Positions 1 through 6,792 are shown, counted from the first letter of the stretch. The stretch: DNA of 13,325 nt from an uncultured Eubacteriales bacterium (GCA_902462035.1 CABQAC010000026.1:1-13325), one strand, 5' to 3'. A program made the numbers and translations. The notes: a model not told the origin generated them from the sequence alone.

Positions 1-1
1 C

Positions 2-445
2 ACCGGTCCGGCCGCCCGCGCGGCGCTGCCGTTGGCGGCGGCAATCTTCGTGTTGGCCGCCATTGCCGCGCTGGTTGTTACAGGCGCGCAAAACAAGCGC
101 CGCAGGCGGTATTGCCCGCAGGATCCCGGATCGATCCAGAAGACCGGCGACTTGATGCTGGCGCAGCTTGCCAAGCTGGGAATGGTACGGCAAGACAACG
201 AATTGCCCACCGTCTTCGCCGCCCGGGTAGACGCCCGTTTCCGCGGCGCGCTGGCCCCTTCTTTCCAGGATTGCGCCGCTTTATTGCTCAAAGACCGTTT
301 CAGCGCCGAACCGTTGGAACCCGCAGAGCGGGAACAGGTGGTTGCCTGTGCCGAACAGCTCGGCAACCTGCTGTCCTCCCAGGTAAATCCCGTCCGGCGG
401 TTCTGGTACCGCTGGGTGCTTCACCTGCTTGGCCCCATCCGTTAA
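2..445 (+). CDS. C-terminal part of a membrane protein with a DUF4129-like tail (partial)
   Basis: The frame is open from the left edge of the window, so the true start lies outside; a TTG at 32 has no reason to be the start. The visible part begins with one hydrophobic segment (about the first 25 codons, ending VLAAIAALVVTGA), followed by a basic stop-transfer run (KRRRRY) and a soluble tail of about 110 residues. The tail pattern (LMLAQLAKLGMVRQ...LPTVFAARVDARF) resembles the cytoplasmic DUF4129 region found at the end of transglutaminase-like (TgpA-type) membrane proteins. Composition is GC-rich like the next gene. The family call rests on general pattern only, and the diagnostic transglutaminase domain is not in the window. 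Another polytopic membrane protein with a similar tail is possible. Confidence 0.55.
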   Translation, partial: TGPAARAALPLAAAIFVLAAIAALVVTGAQNKRRRRYCPQDPGSIQKTGDLMLAQLAKLGMVRQDNELPTVFAARVDARFRGALAPSFQDCAALLLKDRFSAEPLEPAEREQVVACAEQLGNLLSSQVNPVRRFWYRWVLHLLGPIR

Positions 446-459
446 TCATCGCCCGCCAC

Positions 460-489
460 TTTACACCGTGCATTCTGGCGTGGTATGAT
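460..489 (+). promoter_or_regulatory. Predicted sigma-A promoter of the metH-like gene
   Basis: TTTACA at 460-465 and TATGAT at 484-489 are separated by 18 bp, and TGG directly before the -10 box gives an extended -10 (TGn). It lies in the gap after the upstream stop codon. Transcription would start near 496 and leave a leader of about 85 nt before the ATG at 581. Confidence 0.55.
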
Positions 490-509
490 GGTATCGTATT
501 AACGTCAAC

Positions 510-548
510 CGTCCCTCCCGTGCTTGGCTGCCAGGTGTGGGAGGGACG
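510..548 (+). promoter_or_regulatory. Strong leader hairpin upstream of the metH-like gene
   Basis: A perfect 10-bp stem (CGTCCCTCCC at 510-519 with GGGAGGGACG at 539-548) encloses a second 5-bp stem (CTTGG/CCAGG, one G-T pair) around a CTG loop. It is followed by TAATTTT and ends 32 nt before the start codon. The T-run is short, so it could be a weak terminator/attenuator for the upstream gene or a leader structure. It is too small to be a SAM riboswitch. Confidence 0.5.
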
Positions 549-580
549 TAATTTTCAAAGGAAAGGGCGGAACGCTCCAA

Positions 581-2137
581 ATGGATGTCAGGAAACAGAT
601 AAAAGACGGCTTCGTTTTGCTGGACGGCGCCATGGGTACCATGCTGCAGCCCCTTCTTCGCCCCGGCGAGCGCCCCGAAATACTGTCGGTCACCCATCCG
701 GAAGAAGTGGAGGCCGTACACCGCCAATACTTAGAGGCCGGTTCCGATTTGGTTTATACCAATACCTTTGGCGCGAACGCCCACAAATTAAAGGGCGCGC
801 CCTGTACGGTGGAACAGGCGGTAGCCGCCGCGGTTTCCGCCGCCAAGCGGGCCGCCGGGGAAGCCAAAATGGTCGCGCTGGACCTAGGATCCCTGGGCGA
901 AATGCTGGAACCCGCGGGTACCCTATCTTTCGATGATGCCTATGCCCTATTCCGCCAACAGGTGCTCCAAGGGTCGCGGTCGGGCGCCGATTGCGTAGTC
1001 ATTGAAACCATGTCCGATTTAAACGAGGTCCGGGCCGCTGTATTGGCGGCAAAGGAAAACAGCAGTCTTCCCATTCTGGTTTCCATGACCTTCGAGCCTA
1101 CCATGCGTACTTTTACCGGCTGCCCGGTCTCCGCCATGGGGGTGCTGCTGGAAGGCTTGGGTGTGGATGCGCTCGGTGTGAACTGCTCGTTAGGGCCCCA
1201 GGAGATTTTCCCCATCGCGCGGGAATTGGCCCGCTGGACCAGCCTTCCGCTTTTGGTAAAGCCCAACGCGGGGCTGCCGGATCCCGCTACAGGGGAATAT
1301 CCGGTCGGGCCAGAGGATTTTGCCAAACAGATGGAATCGTATCTGCCCCTCGGCGTGCGGTTGCTGGGCGGCTGCTGCGGAACCACGCCCGCCTATCTGG
1401 CCTCCCTGCGCGGGATGCTTAAAAACAAAGTGCCCGCGCCGCGCGCCGCGCAGCCGGTCCGCGCTTTATGCACCGCTACCGCCGCGCTGCGGCTGGAAGA
1501 TCAGCCTTTGGTTATCGGCAGCCGAATGGACGCGGCAGACCCAGAGGTCGCGGAAGCCTTTGCCACCGGCGATTTTGATACGCTGTTCGATCTTGCCGAC
1601 GAACAACGCGATGACGGCGCCGGTATTTTGCTGCTGCAAGATTGCGCCGGCGCCCCAGCGGACCCCGGCGCCGTGCGGGATTTGCTAAACGAATTGCAGG
1701 GCCTGTGCCCTGTTCCCCTGGCCTTTTCCTTTACCCGGCAAAACGCGCTGGAGGCGGCGCTGCGCGGATACTGCGGCAAAGCGCTCGTTTTGCTGCCCGC
1801 CGCGGAAAAAGCCGCCCTGGAGCTTTGCCGCTTTTACGGCGCGTCGGTTGCCGTTTGGGCGGACCCTGAAAACCCGTCCGCCTGCTTTAAACAGATGGCG
1901 CACTTCGGTGTGCGGGAGGCGGACCGTTACCTTGTTTTAGGCGAATGGTTCTTTCAACAGGCGCTTTCCGCACAGCGGGAATGGGTCGCGTCAAGGGCGG
2001 CGGAAGGAATCCCCCCGTGCGCGCTGATATTAGCCGCGCCGGACGGTACGGACACCCATGCCATAGAACAAGCACGCGGCATGGGCGTGCGCCTTCTATT
2101 GGCCGACCCCGGCCAAATTGGCTGGAGCTGTTCATGA
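581..2137 (+). CDS. MetH-like homocysteine S-methyltransferase with a degenerate pterin-type second half
   Basis: The ATG at 581 is preceded by a purine-rich stretch (AGGAAAGGGCGG), and family homology begins just after it, so 518 residues are likely. Residues 1-290 form a homocysteine-binding TIM barrel: LLDGAMGTMLQ near the N-terminus, TNTFGAN, and zinc ligands C202 (GVNCSLGP) and C265/C266 (GGCCGTTP), matching the three Cys of MetH N-terminal domains. Residues ~305-500 look like the MetH pterin barrel (VIGSRMD at 311, where MetH has VIGERINPTG), but the folate-contact motifs are altered: IDTSNPEALEAAL became FSFTRQNALEAAL (~382), and the NSVN strand became VLLPAAEK. No B12-binding or activation domain follows. 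It probably transfers a methyl group to homocysteine for methionine synthesis, with either another methyl donor or a separate corrinoid partner. A free-standing methylmethionine-type homocysteine methyltransferase is an alternative. No other methionine genes are visible. Confidence 0.82.
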   Translation: MDVRKQIKDGFVLLDGAMGTMLQPLLRPGERPEILSVTHPEEVEAVHRQYLEAGSDLVYTNTFGANAHKLKGAPCTVEQAVAAAVSAAKRAAGEAKMVALDLGSLGEMLEPAGTLSFDDAYALFRQQVLQGSRSGADCVVIETMSDLNEVRAAVLAAKENSSLPILVSMTFEPTMRTFTGCPVSAMGVLLEGLGVDALGVNCSLGPQEIFPIARELARWTSLPLLVKPNAGLPDPATGEYPVGPEDFAKQMESYLPLGVRLLGGCCGTTPAYLASLRGMLKNKVPAPRAAQPVRALCTATAALRLEDQPLVIGSRMDAADPEVAEAFATGDFDTLFDLADEQRDDGAGILLLQDCAGAPADPGAVRDLLNELQGLCPVPLAFSFTRQNALEAALRGYCGKALVLLPAAEKAALELCRFYGASVAVWADPENPSACFKQMAHFGVREADRYLVLGEWFFQQALSAQREWVASRAAEGIPPCALILAAPDGTDTHAIEQARGMGVRLLLADPGQIGWSCS

Positions 2138-2185
2138 AATAAACACCGCCCCAAAAAATAACCGGGGGAAGCCCTGCTATTTTTA

Positions 2186-2214
2186 TTGATTTTTTCACAA
2201 AGGCGTGCTATAAT
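2186..2214 (+). promoter_or_regulatory. Predicted sigma-A promoter of tRNA-Leu
   Basis: TTGATT at 2186-2191 and a consensus TATAAT at 2209-2214 are spaced by 17 bp. The -10 box ends 14 nt before the first base of the tRNA. Confidence 0.65.
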
Positions 2215-2228
2215 CCTAACCGTTGCAG

Positions 2229-2315
2229 GCCGCTGTGGTGGAATCGGCAGACACAAGGGACTTAAAATCCCTCGAGGGCGACTTCGTACCGGTTCAAGTC
2301 CGGTCAGCGGCACCA
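2229..2315 (+). tRNA. tRNA-Leu (anticodon TAA)
   Basis: This is a full class-II tRNA cloverleaf with a long variable arm. The acceptor GCCGCTG (2229-2235) pairs with CAGCGGC (2305-2311), followed by discriminator A and an encoded CCA (2313-2315). The anticodon stem AGGGA/TCCCT frames the loop CTTAAAA, with anticodon TAA at 2263-2265, which reads UUA (and probably UUG). The T-arm GGTTCAAGTCC is canonical. It is the last clearly chromosomal feature before the composition change. No second copy of its 3' end is visible in the window, so there is no evidence that it served as an integration site. Confidence 0.97.
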
Positions 2316-2321
2316 AACAAG

Positions 2322-2369
2322 AATAATCCGAACCAAATCTTCCCTGTGGGAGATGGGTTCGGATTATTT
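2322..2369 (+). terminator. Intrinsic terminator after tRNA-Leu
   Basis: A perfect 13-bp outer stem (AATAATCCGAACC at 2322-2334 with GGTTCGGATTATT at 2356-2368) encloses a further near-paired stem (ATCTTCCC/GGGAGAT). It is followed by T-rich sequence (TTTGTTTATTTT). It begins 7 nt after the tRNA CCA. Confidence 0.85.
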
Positions 2370-2384
2370 GTTTATTTTGAGAGG

Positions 2385-2462
2385 TTTGAGGATACGCATT
2401 TCAGAAACGGCGTGATCAAGCGGCCTGAATCCAAGCCAAGAGGGCCGAGGAAAAAGAAATGA
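2385..2462 (+). pseudogene. Possible relic of a 3' gene end at the left boundary
   Basis: One frame is open from within the tRNA/terminator region to a TGA at 2460-2462. Its last ~20 codons (RNGVIKRPESKPRGPRKKK) form a strongly basic tail of the kind that ends mobile-element proteins. There is no credible start or ribosome binding site, and the frame passes through the tRNA and terminator, so it is not an intact gene. I read it as the cut-off tail of an element gene, with the junction to chromosomal DNA somewhere in 2370-2400. The parent protein is not identified. The basic run could also be chance coding in intergenic DNA. Confidence 0.25.
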
Positions 2463-2479
2463 ATTAGGAGGATAACGCG

Positions 2480-2728
2480 ATGAGCAAATTACTAAGCTGT
2501 GAGTTCAACATGGATACCGCCTGCGTGGAGCTGCGTTTTGCGGACAGGAGCATAATTTCCATTGACACCATAGCTATTGAGAATGAGGTTGCGGACAATT
2601 TATATGAGCGGTCAGAATTGGACTACCTCATTTACAACGCGCCTTTGGAGTATGCCGACCTGATTCTGAGCGGTGATCCAGAGCTTTATCTGAAAGCAGT
2701 TACAGAGTACAAGCCATACGAAAATTGA
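2480..2728 (+). CDS. Small DUF6061-like acidic protein
   Basis: This 82-residue protein starts with ATG at 2480 behind a perfect TAGGAGG (2465-2471, 8-nt spacer). It is acidic, has no membrane segment or signal peptide, and contains the run NLYERSELDYLIYNAPLEYA. It resembles the DUF6061 family of small proteins of unknown function that is common in clostridial mobile elements. It stands alone on the plus strand and converges with the 63-residue gene, sharing a bidirectional hairpin. The family name is from memory of the sequence style. No biochemical role is known to me. Confidence 0.7.
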   Translation: MSKLLSCEFNMDTACVELRFADRSIISIDTIAIENEVADNLYERSELDYLIYNAPLEYADLILSGDPELYLKAVTEYKPYEN

Positions 2729-2736
2729 ATACAGTA

Positions 2737-2766
2737 AAAGCGGAGTGGCACACACCACTCCGCTTT
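2737..2766. terminator. Bidirectional hairpin between convergent small genes
   Basis: A perfect 12-bp stem (AAAGCGGAGTGG at 2737-2748, CCACTCCGCTTT at 2755-2766) has a CACACA loop. The AAA/TTT ends give a short T-run on each strand, so it can serve as a shared terminator for the convergent genes ending at 2728 (+) and 2773 (-). Confidence 0.65.
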
Positions 2767-2772
2767 ACCGTA

Positions 2773-2964
2773 TCAGGCGGCTTTGTCCGCCATGTCGTCG
2801 TTATGTCTTTCAGCGTCCTGCTGCAGTTTCCATTCCGCAAACTCCCGCTGGCCCTCCTCGCTCTCATAAAAGGCGAGAATATCCGGCAGCAAAATCCTTG
2901 CAATGGTTTCAATCTCATGCTGTGGGATACCGCTGTCGTTGATAAGCTTTTTTCTTCTGCCCAA
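2773..2964 (-). CDS. Small conserved element protein of 63 residues, TTG start
   Basis: The start is a TTG (2962-2964 on the minus strand), chosen because AAAGGAGG lies 6 nt before it and no ATG fits. The protein begins GRRKKLINDSGIPQHEIETIA and is rich in charged residues (ESEEGQREFAEWKLQQDAERHNDD). This suggests a mostly helical soluble protein. The style is familiar from clostridial conjugative elements, where such a protein lies near a small sigma-like factor, as here. Function is unknown. It may be co-transcribed with the sigma-like gene ending 107 bp upstream. Confidence 0.65.
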   Translation of the reverse strand: MGRRKKLINDSGIPQHEIETIARILLPDILAFYESEEGQREFAEWKLQQDAERHNDDMADKAA

Positions 2965-3071
2965 GGCAATCCTCCTTTGCGCAATACATAGCAGCTAACA
3001 GTTTGAAGGTGTCTTGGTGTCATAGAAAATGCAGACGCTTTGTCAAGCGCCTGCATCCATGTGAGAGTATT

Positions 3072-3512
3072 TTACTGCGATGCGGCAGGCTTGTCAAGAT
3101 TTTCGAGAAAGTCTTTCATCTTTGCAAGGCCGCGAACAATGGATCTGCGAATAGCACCCTCGTCTACTCCCTCGGTAGCGGCAATGGCAACCTTGCGTTT
3201 TCCCTCTATGAAATAGGCGATGATGCGTCTGCGCTGTACTTCACTCAGAGATGCTAATGCACGTTCAAGCGATTGCTCTTGTTCCGATTGTATCAGCAAT
3301 TCATCGGGTACTGGGGGCTTATGAAGTGCAGCGGTTTCAATTCCATCATTACAGTCCAGCGAATAGTACGCCTTGTGATAACGCAGATATTGTGCGTAGG
3401 TTCTTTCCAAACGCTTGTCCTCGATGAGGAACGCGGCCACTTCATCGGATACCTCTACAAAGGTATCCTTGGTGTAAACGGGATAGTAGTCCCGCAGATT
3501 TATCATTTTCAT
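3072..3512 (-). CDS. Small sigma-70 family-like factor of a mobile element
   Basis: This 146-residue protein starts at ATG 3512 with GGAG 8 nt upstream. Residues ~86-140 (LASLSEVQRRRIIAYFIEGK...IAATEGVDEGAIRRSIVRGLAKMKDFL) match the sigma region-4 helix-turn-helix that reads -35 elements. The N-terminal half (NLRDYYPVYTKDTFVEVSDEVAAFL, then a YLRYHKAYYSLD segment) is the conserved front end of sigma-like proteins on clostridial elements. A convincing region 2 for -10 binding is not visible, so it may work as a DNA-binding regulator or with a partner rather than as a full sigma factor. It is preceded by a long structured leader (3513-3841). Confidence 0.8.
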   Translation of the reverse strand: MKMINLRDYYPVYTKDTFVEVSDEVAAFLIEDKRLERTYAQYLRYHKAYYSLDCNDGIETAALHKPPVPDELLIQSEQEQSLERALASLSEVQRRRIIAYFIEGKRKVAIAATEGVDEGAIRRSIVRGLAKMKDFLENLDKPAASQ

Positions 3513-3841
3513 GTGTATGCTCCATTCAGATTATTTTTGGTCAGGAATATCTGATGGAACATGGCGGGCCGCGACAGCCGACTGAAAAGCACAGGAAATG
3601 ACAAAATGCGCCCACCTGCGAATTGCAGACGAGCGCGTAAGAATTATTAAAGGCAGCTACATGATTTGTGAGTTCATATCCATGACCGTAAAGACCTATT
3701 GCAGTGCGTGGGCTTTTTTTGATATGTCAATGACCGTCGTATTTTGCCGATATGCGTTGTGTTTCATGGCGGCCGCCTCCTTTTAACCGCCGTTTTATCA
3801 GTGATACCGCATCATTCTTTTAGAGGCAAAAGAATCGGCGG
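3513..3841 (-). promoter_or_regulatory. Long structured leader region of the sigma-like gene
   Basis: This ~330-nt stretch holds no gene other than the 23-codon ORF. Upstream of that ORF's ribosome binding site are nested inverted repeats: ATTCTTTT (3814-3821) with AAAAGAAT (3828-3835), and CCGCCG (3787-3792) with CGGCGG (3836-3841). The outer repeat ends immediately beside the Shine-Dalgarno, so folding could affect ribosome access. A weakly supported plus-strand frame at 3598-3786 has no ribosome binding site and is discounted. Confidence 0.4.
3696..3767 (-). CDS. 23-codon leader peptide upstream of the sigma-like gene
   Basis: An ATG at 3767 (minus strand) has an excellent AAAAGGAGG (3776-3784, 8-nt spacer). 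It opens a 23-codon frame starting MKHNAYRQNTTVIDIS and ending at TAG (3696-3698), about 180 nt before the sigma-like ATG. The ribosome binding site is one of the strongest in the window, so translation is likely. It could be a regulatory leader peptide or the surviving N-terminus of a gene broken by frameshift: a different minus-strand frame stays open for about 50 codons after it. No function is recognised. Confidence 0.5.
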   Translation of the reverse strand: MKHNAYRQNTTVIDISKKAHALQ

Positions 3842-3885
3842 CTTTAATTTTCAAGCTGCAAAAAGCAACTTGATTTGGTGAATAT

Positions 3886-3928
3886 AAAAAGAGCCGACAA
3901 ACTGTGGTTTTCACAAGTTTGTCGGCTC
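3886..3928 (-). terminator. Intrinsic terminator of the MATE-to-KTR operon
   Basis: Reading on the minus strand, a 13-bp perfect stem (GAGCCGACAAACT/AGTTTGTCGGCTC; plus-strand arms 3891-3903 and 3916-3928) with extra pairing around its loop is followed by TTTTTATATT. It begins 6 nt beyond the KTR stop codon, so it closes the long minus-strand cluster and insulates it from the sigma-like region. Confidence 0.88.
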
Positions 3929-3933
3929 TGCGT

Positions 3934-4116
3934 CTATGCGTCTGGCTCTTTAATAACAAATATTTTATTGTCTTTGACATTGATTAGTGTTTCTTGCTTA
4001 CATTTAGGACAGAATAGCGGAAGATTCTGAATAACAGTATCTTTGCGGATTTTCAAGCGTGTTTTATTTTTGCAGATCGGGCATAAAAGCCAATTATCTG
4101 GCGAACTATTTTTCAT
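3934..4116 (-). CDS. Cysteine-rich KTR zinc-ribbon protein
   Basis: This 60-residue protein has two CPxC knuckles, C12/C15 (CPICKNKTR) and C36/C39 (CPKCKQE), forming a four-Cys zinc ribbon with the KTR signature that names the Cys_rich_KTR family. Members are often annotated as conjugal transfer proteins and are frequently found with resistance or accessory genes in Firmicute elements; their molecular role is not established. Its ATG overlaps the end of the YitT gene by 11 bp (4106-4116) and lacks a clear Shine-Dalgarno, which suggests translational coupling. It is the last gene before the terminator at 3886-3928. Confidence 0.85.
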   Translation of the reverse strand: MKNSSPDNWLLCPICKNKTRLKIRKDTVIQNLPLFCPKCKQETLINVKDNKIFVIKEPDA

Positions 4117-4774
4117 AAGGATTGTGGACAGCCCTATATGCTGGGGGCTTTACTCCATGAATGGCTTTCTTCCCGCTTTCTAACTTAATGCCTTTTTGTA
4201 CCAAGCCAACCAACTGTCCTGAAAGAATGACTGTTAAAAATGAACACATAAGTTTTGAAAAGGGAATGTAGGTAATGGATAATGCAAGAACAATTAAGTC
4301 ACTAACAAGGTAGCACCATTGTATTTTCCATTTAACTACACGATGGAGTATCATTGCCAAGGCATCGTCTCCGCATGGCGCACCTCCGGCTCGAACCGAA
4401 AGTCCGGCACCAACGCCGACAAATATGGCACCGAGTATTGCCGCTAATAATGGCATTTCAGCAAGTTGTGGCCATAATGGGGCAAACTGTTCAAACATTG
4501 CATAAAAAACAGAAAATCCGCCACCCGATAGAATTGACCATAAAATAAACTCACGCCCGAGTACACGCCATCCGATAAGATAGCAAATGGCATTTAGGAC
4601 AAATCCCGACAAAGAAGGAGAAATATCAAACCAATGGTGTAAAAATAAGGTAAGTCCGAGTATTCCTCCCTCTGTAACACCAGACATAGAATGAATGTGA
4701 TACAATCCAAATGATAAGATTGCACTTCCCGACAATGCCATTACAATACGCTTGATTTTATTGTTTAATGACAC
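4106..4774 (-). CDS. YitT family integral membrane protein
   Basis: This 222-residue protein uses a GTG start (4772-4774) with GGAGG about 10 nt upstream. It shows five to six hydrophobic segments and YitT-type motifs: SGVTEGGILGLTLFLHHW in the first third and VGVGAGLSVRAGGAPCGDDALAMIL in the middle, typical of the membrane half of YitT/DUF161 proteins. The soluble C-terminal DUF2179 domain of longer YitT proteins is absent. Substrate is unknown for the family; export or import of a small molecule is plausible. The gene starts 21 nt after the stop of the cytidylate-kinase-like gene, in one operon with the MATE transporter. Confidence 0.85.
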   Translation of the reverse strand: MSLNNKIKRIVMALSGSAILSFGLYHIHSMSGVTEGGILGLTLFLHHWFDISPSLSGFVLNAICYLIGWRVLGREFILWSILSGGGFSVFYAMFEQFAPLWPQLAEMPLLAAILGAIFVGVGAGLSVRAGGAPCGDDALAMILHRVVKWKIQWCYLVSDLIVLALSITYIPFSKLMCSFLTVILSGQLVGLVQKGIKLESGKKAIHGVKPPAYRAVHNPYEK

Positions 4775-4795
4775 AGGTGCTAACCTCCAAAAGTA

Positions 4796-5407
4796 TTAGC
4801 TATTCGCCTGTTCGGCAAGCTCCACAATCATAGATACACACTTTTCAATGCCGATCTTGCCGCTATCAAACGAAAGGTGATAATTTTGACATTTGCCCCA
4901 TTCTCTGCCCGTAAAGTGCTTGTAATGAACACTACGTTTTTTGTCTTTTTCTGCAAGGCGTTCTTCGGGCTGCTTTTCACTTTCGCCATACAACCGAACA
5001 ATGCGCTCTGCCTTATATTCGGTTGAAGCATGGATAAATACATGGAAAGTATCAGGGTCGTCCTTCAAAATGTAATCGGCACAGCGACCGACGATCACGC
5101 AAGAACCTTTTGCAGCAAGGTCAAGAATGACCTTGCTTTGCATACACCAAAGAAAGTCAGCGGCACTCATGTTATTTGGGTATTTGTTATGTGTCGTAAG
5201 CGCAGGCAAAAAAGACAGCAGGGATTTACCGGGGGCGTATTCGCCTACATTTTCGATATAGTCCGGGGATAGTCCCGTTTCTTCTGCAACTTCCTTGATA
5301 AGCTCTTTATCGTAATACGGGATATTCAATTTCTCTGCAACGGCTTTGCCTATGCTTCTGCCGCCACTTCCAAATTCACGACTGATGGTAATAATCATTT
5401 TTTCCAT
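4796..5407 (-). CDS. Cytidylate-kinase-like P-loop protein
   Basis: This 203-residue protein has an N-terminal P-loop of the Cytidylate_kin2 type (ISREFGSGGRSIGKAVAEKL, residues 8-27), then IPYYDKELI, a central GRCADYIL (107-114) as in nucleotide-monophosphate-kinase-like folds, and a C-terminal helix with YHLSFDSGKIGIEKC. The group is generally annotated as cytidylate kinase-like, but substrates of free-standing members are mostly untested. It starts 1 nt after the MATE stop codon, and its AAAGGAGG lies inside the MATE 3' end, so the two are tightly coupled. That position suggests it acts on the same small molecule the pump handles, for example by phosphorylating it. This last step is inference. 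Confidence 0.85.
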   Translation of the reverse strand: MEKMIITISREFGSGGRSIGKAVAEKLNIPYYDKELIKEVAEETGLSPDYIENVGEYAPGKSLLSFLPALTTHNKYPNNMSAADFLWCMQSKVILDLAAKGSCVIVGRCADYILKDDPDTFHVFIHASTEYKAERIVRLYGESEKQPEERLAEKDKKRSVHYKHFTGREWGKCQNYHLSFDSGKIGIEKCVSMIVELAEQANS

Positions 5408-5408
5408 A

Positions 5409-6770
5409 TCATGCTACCTCCTTTGCGGCTTTTAACAGTTTGCGAAGCGGAGAAATGACAAGGAATATTGCAACGATTGTGGTTACAATATCCGCTATGG
5501 GATTTGTCATAAACAGCCCCGTCAAGTTGCCAAAGCTATTGAACAAGTACAGGAACGGGAAGAAGAAAATACTTTGTCTGCCAATATTGACGATCATAGC
5601 GCGGGTTGCCTGCCCGAACACCTGAAGCGTTGACATCATGGTAAACTGAACGCCAAGGAATGGAATACAGATTGCCCATGTTTTCAAAATCAAAACACCC
5701 GCGTCAATGGTAGGCTGATCGGTTGTAAAAGCGCCCATAAAGGGTTTGGCAAGGCCGACAAACGGCACAAGCAGTAATACTGACAAGATAGATGATGTAA
5801 TGAGGGTGAATTTGAAAGAAGCCGTTACACGATCTATCCGATTTGCACCCAAGTTATAACCTGCAAACGGCATATAGCCGCCTGCATAACTGTTGACAAC
5901 GATAAGGGCAATATAAATCATCTTGCCTGCGACACCATACGCCGAGATGACATGATCGCCATATCCGGCCGCCAAGTTATTGAACGCTGCGTTGGTAACG
6001 CTCATAAGAAGCTGACCTGCACAAGCGGGAACGCCGATCTTGAACACCTCAATATAAATCCGTTTGGATGGCTTAAAATCTTTGATTTTAAGCGATATAG
6101 AGGATTTCCCTTTTAAGAGAACGACAAGGCAGTAAATATCCGCCACTACAATGCCAATAATCGTTGCAATCGCCGCACCGACAACACCCATATTCAATCC
6201 CCAAGGGAGAATGAAAATCGGGTCAAGAATGATATTGACAATCGTACCGATTACCATTTCAATGACAGCGTGATTTGCTTTTCCCTCTGCACGAAGTAAT
6301 GAGCCAAGAACCGTTTGAAGTGTCATTGCTACGGCGAACAATACAACAATATCAAGATATTTTTTTGTCAGCATAAATGTATGCTCGCTGGTTCCGAGAA
6401 CACTCAAAATAGGCGTTCTAAACAGGAAATATAGAGCAGTTAATGCAAAGGTCGCAATTACGGACGTATAGACTGTAACGGAAGATGCCTTTTTGACTTC
6501 ATCATACTTTTGTGCGCCAAGGCAACGGGATATGTACGGGGCGACGCCGATACCGAAAATACTGCCGATAGCCTGCATGATGATAAAGACGGGATAGGCC
6601 AATGATACGGCTCCCAACTGGTACACATCATCCAGTAACCCTACAAAATATGTATCAGCCAAATTGTAGAGCAGGGTTGCGATAGAACTGAATATTGTCG
6701 GTAAAGCCAAAGTCAATATCGCCTTATGAACAGGGGCTTTTTCTATTAGTTCAATGTTTTTATCTTGCAT
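5409..6770 (-). CDS. MATE family multidrug efflux transporter
   Basis: This 453-residue protein, the usual MATE length, has about twelve hydrophobic segments. Its N-terminal half carries the family pattern LALPTIFSSIATLLYNLADT followed by YFVGLL, and GVAPYISRCLGAQKYDEV. The C-terminal half repeats it with GYMPFAGYNLGANRIDRV. MATE proteins export cationic or other drugs by Na+ or H+ antiport. ATG 6770 has AAGGAGA 8 nt upstream. The gap before it (6771-6848) contains two strong MarR-type palindromes, so it likely heads its own regulated transcript: MATE, kinase-like, YitT, KTR. Substrate cannot be read from sequence. Confidence 0.93.
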   Translation of the reverse strand: MQDKNIELIEKAPVHKAILTLALPTIFSSIATLLYNLADTYFVGLLDDVYQLGAVSLAYPVFIIMQAIGSIFGIGVAPYISRCLGAQKYDEVKKASSVTVYTSVIATFALTALYFLFRTPILSVLGTSEHTFMLTKKYLDIVVLFAVAMTLQTVLGSLLRAEGKANHAVIEMVIGTIVNIILDPIFILPWGLNMGVVGAAIATIIGIVVADIYCLVVLLKGKSSISLKIKDFKPSKRIYIEVFKIGVPACAGQLLMSVTNAAFNNLAAGYGDHVISAYGVAGKMIYIALIVVNSYAGGYMPFAGYNLGANRIDRVTASFKFTLITSSILSVLLLVPFVGLAKPFMGAFTTDQPTIDAGVLILKTWAICIPFLGVQFTMMSTLQVFGQATRAMIVNIGRQSIFFFPFLYLFNSFGNLTGLFMTNPIADIVTTIVAIFLVISPLRKLLKAAKEVA

Positions 6771-6792
6771 AATAGGTCTCCTTCCTTTTCCT

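Noticed and set aside
496..580. Possible SAM riboswitch or T-box before the metH-like gene
   Set aside because: The leader is only about 85 nt and holds one hairpin; no SAM-I core or T-box sequence is visible.
112..936. Long plus-strand frame rich in Arg, Gly and Pro
   Set aside because: Overlaps two better supported genes in another frame; typical shadow frame of GC-rich DNA.
2138..2185. Terminator directly after the metH-like gene
   Set aside because: Only CCCC/GGGG pairing over a long AT loop is available; too weak to call.
2291..2315. tRNA-Leu 3' end as attachment site for the element
   Set aside because: No duplicate of this segment is visible in the window, and the recombinase is of the serine type, which rarely targets tRNA genes.
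3598..3786. Plus-strand 62-codon frame beginning MTKCAHLRIADE
   Set aside because: It has no ribosome binding site and runs antisense to the leader ORF with its strong Shine-Dalgarno; probably a shadow frame.
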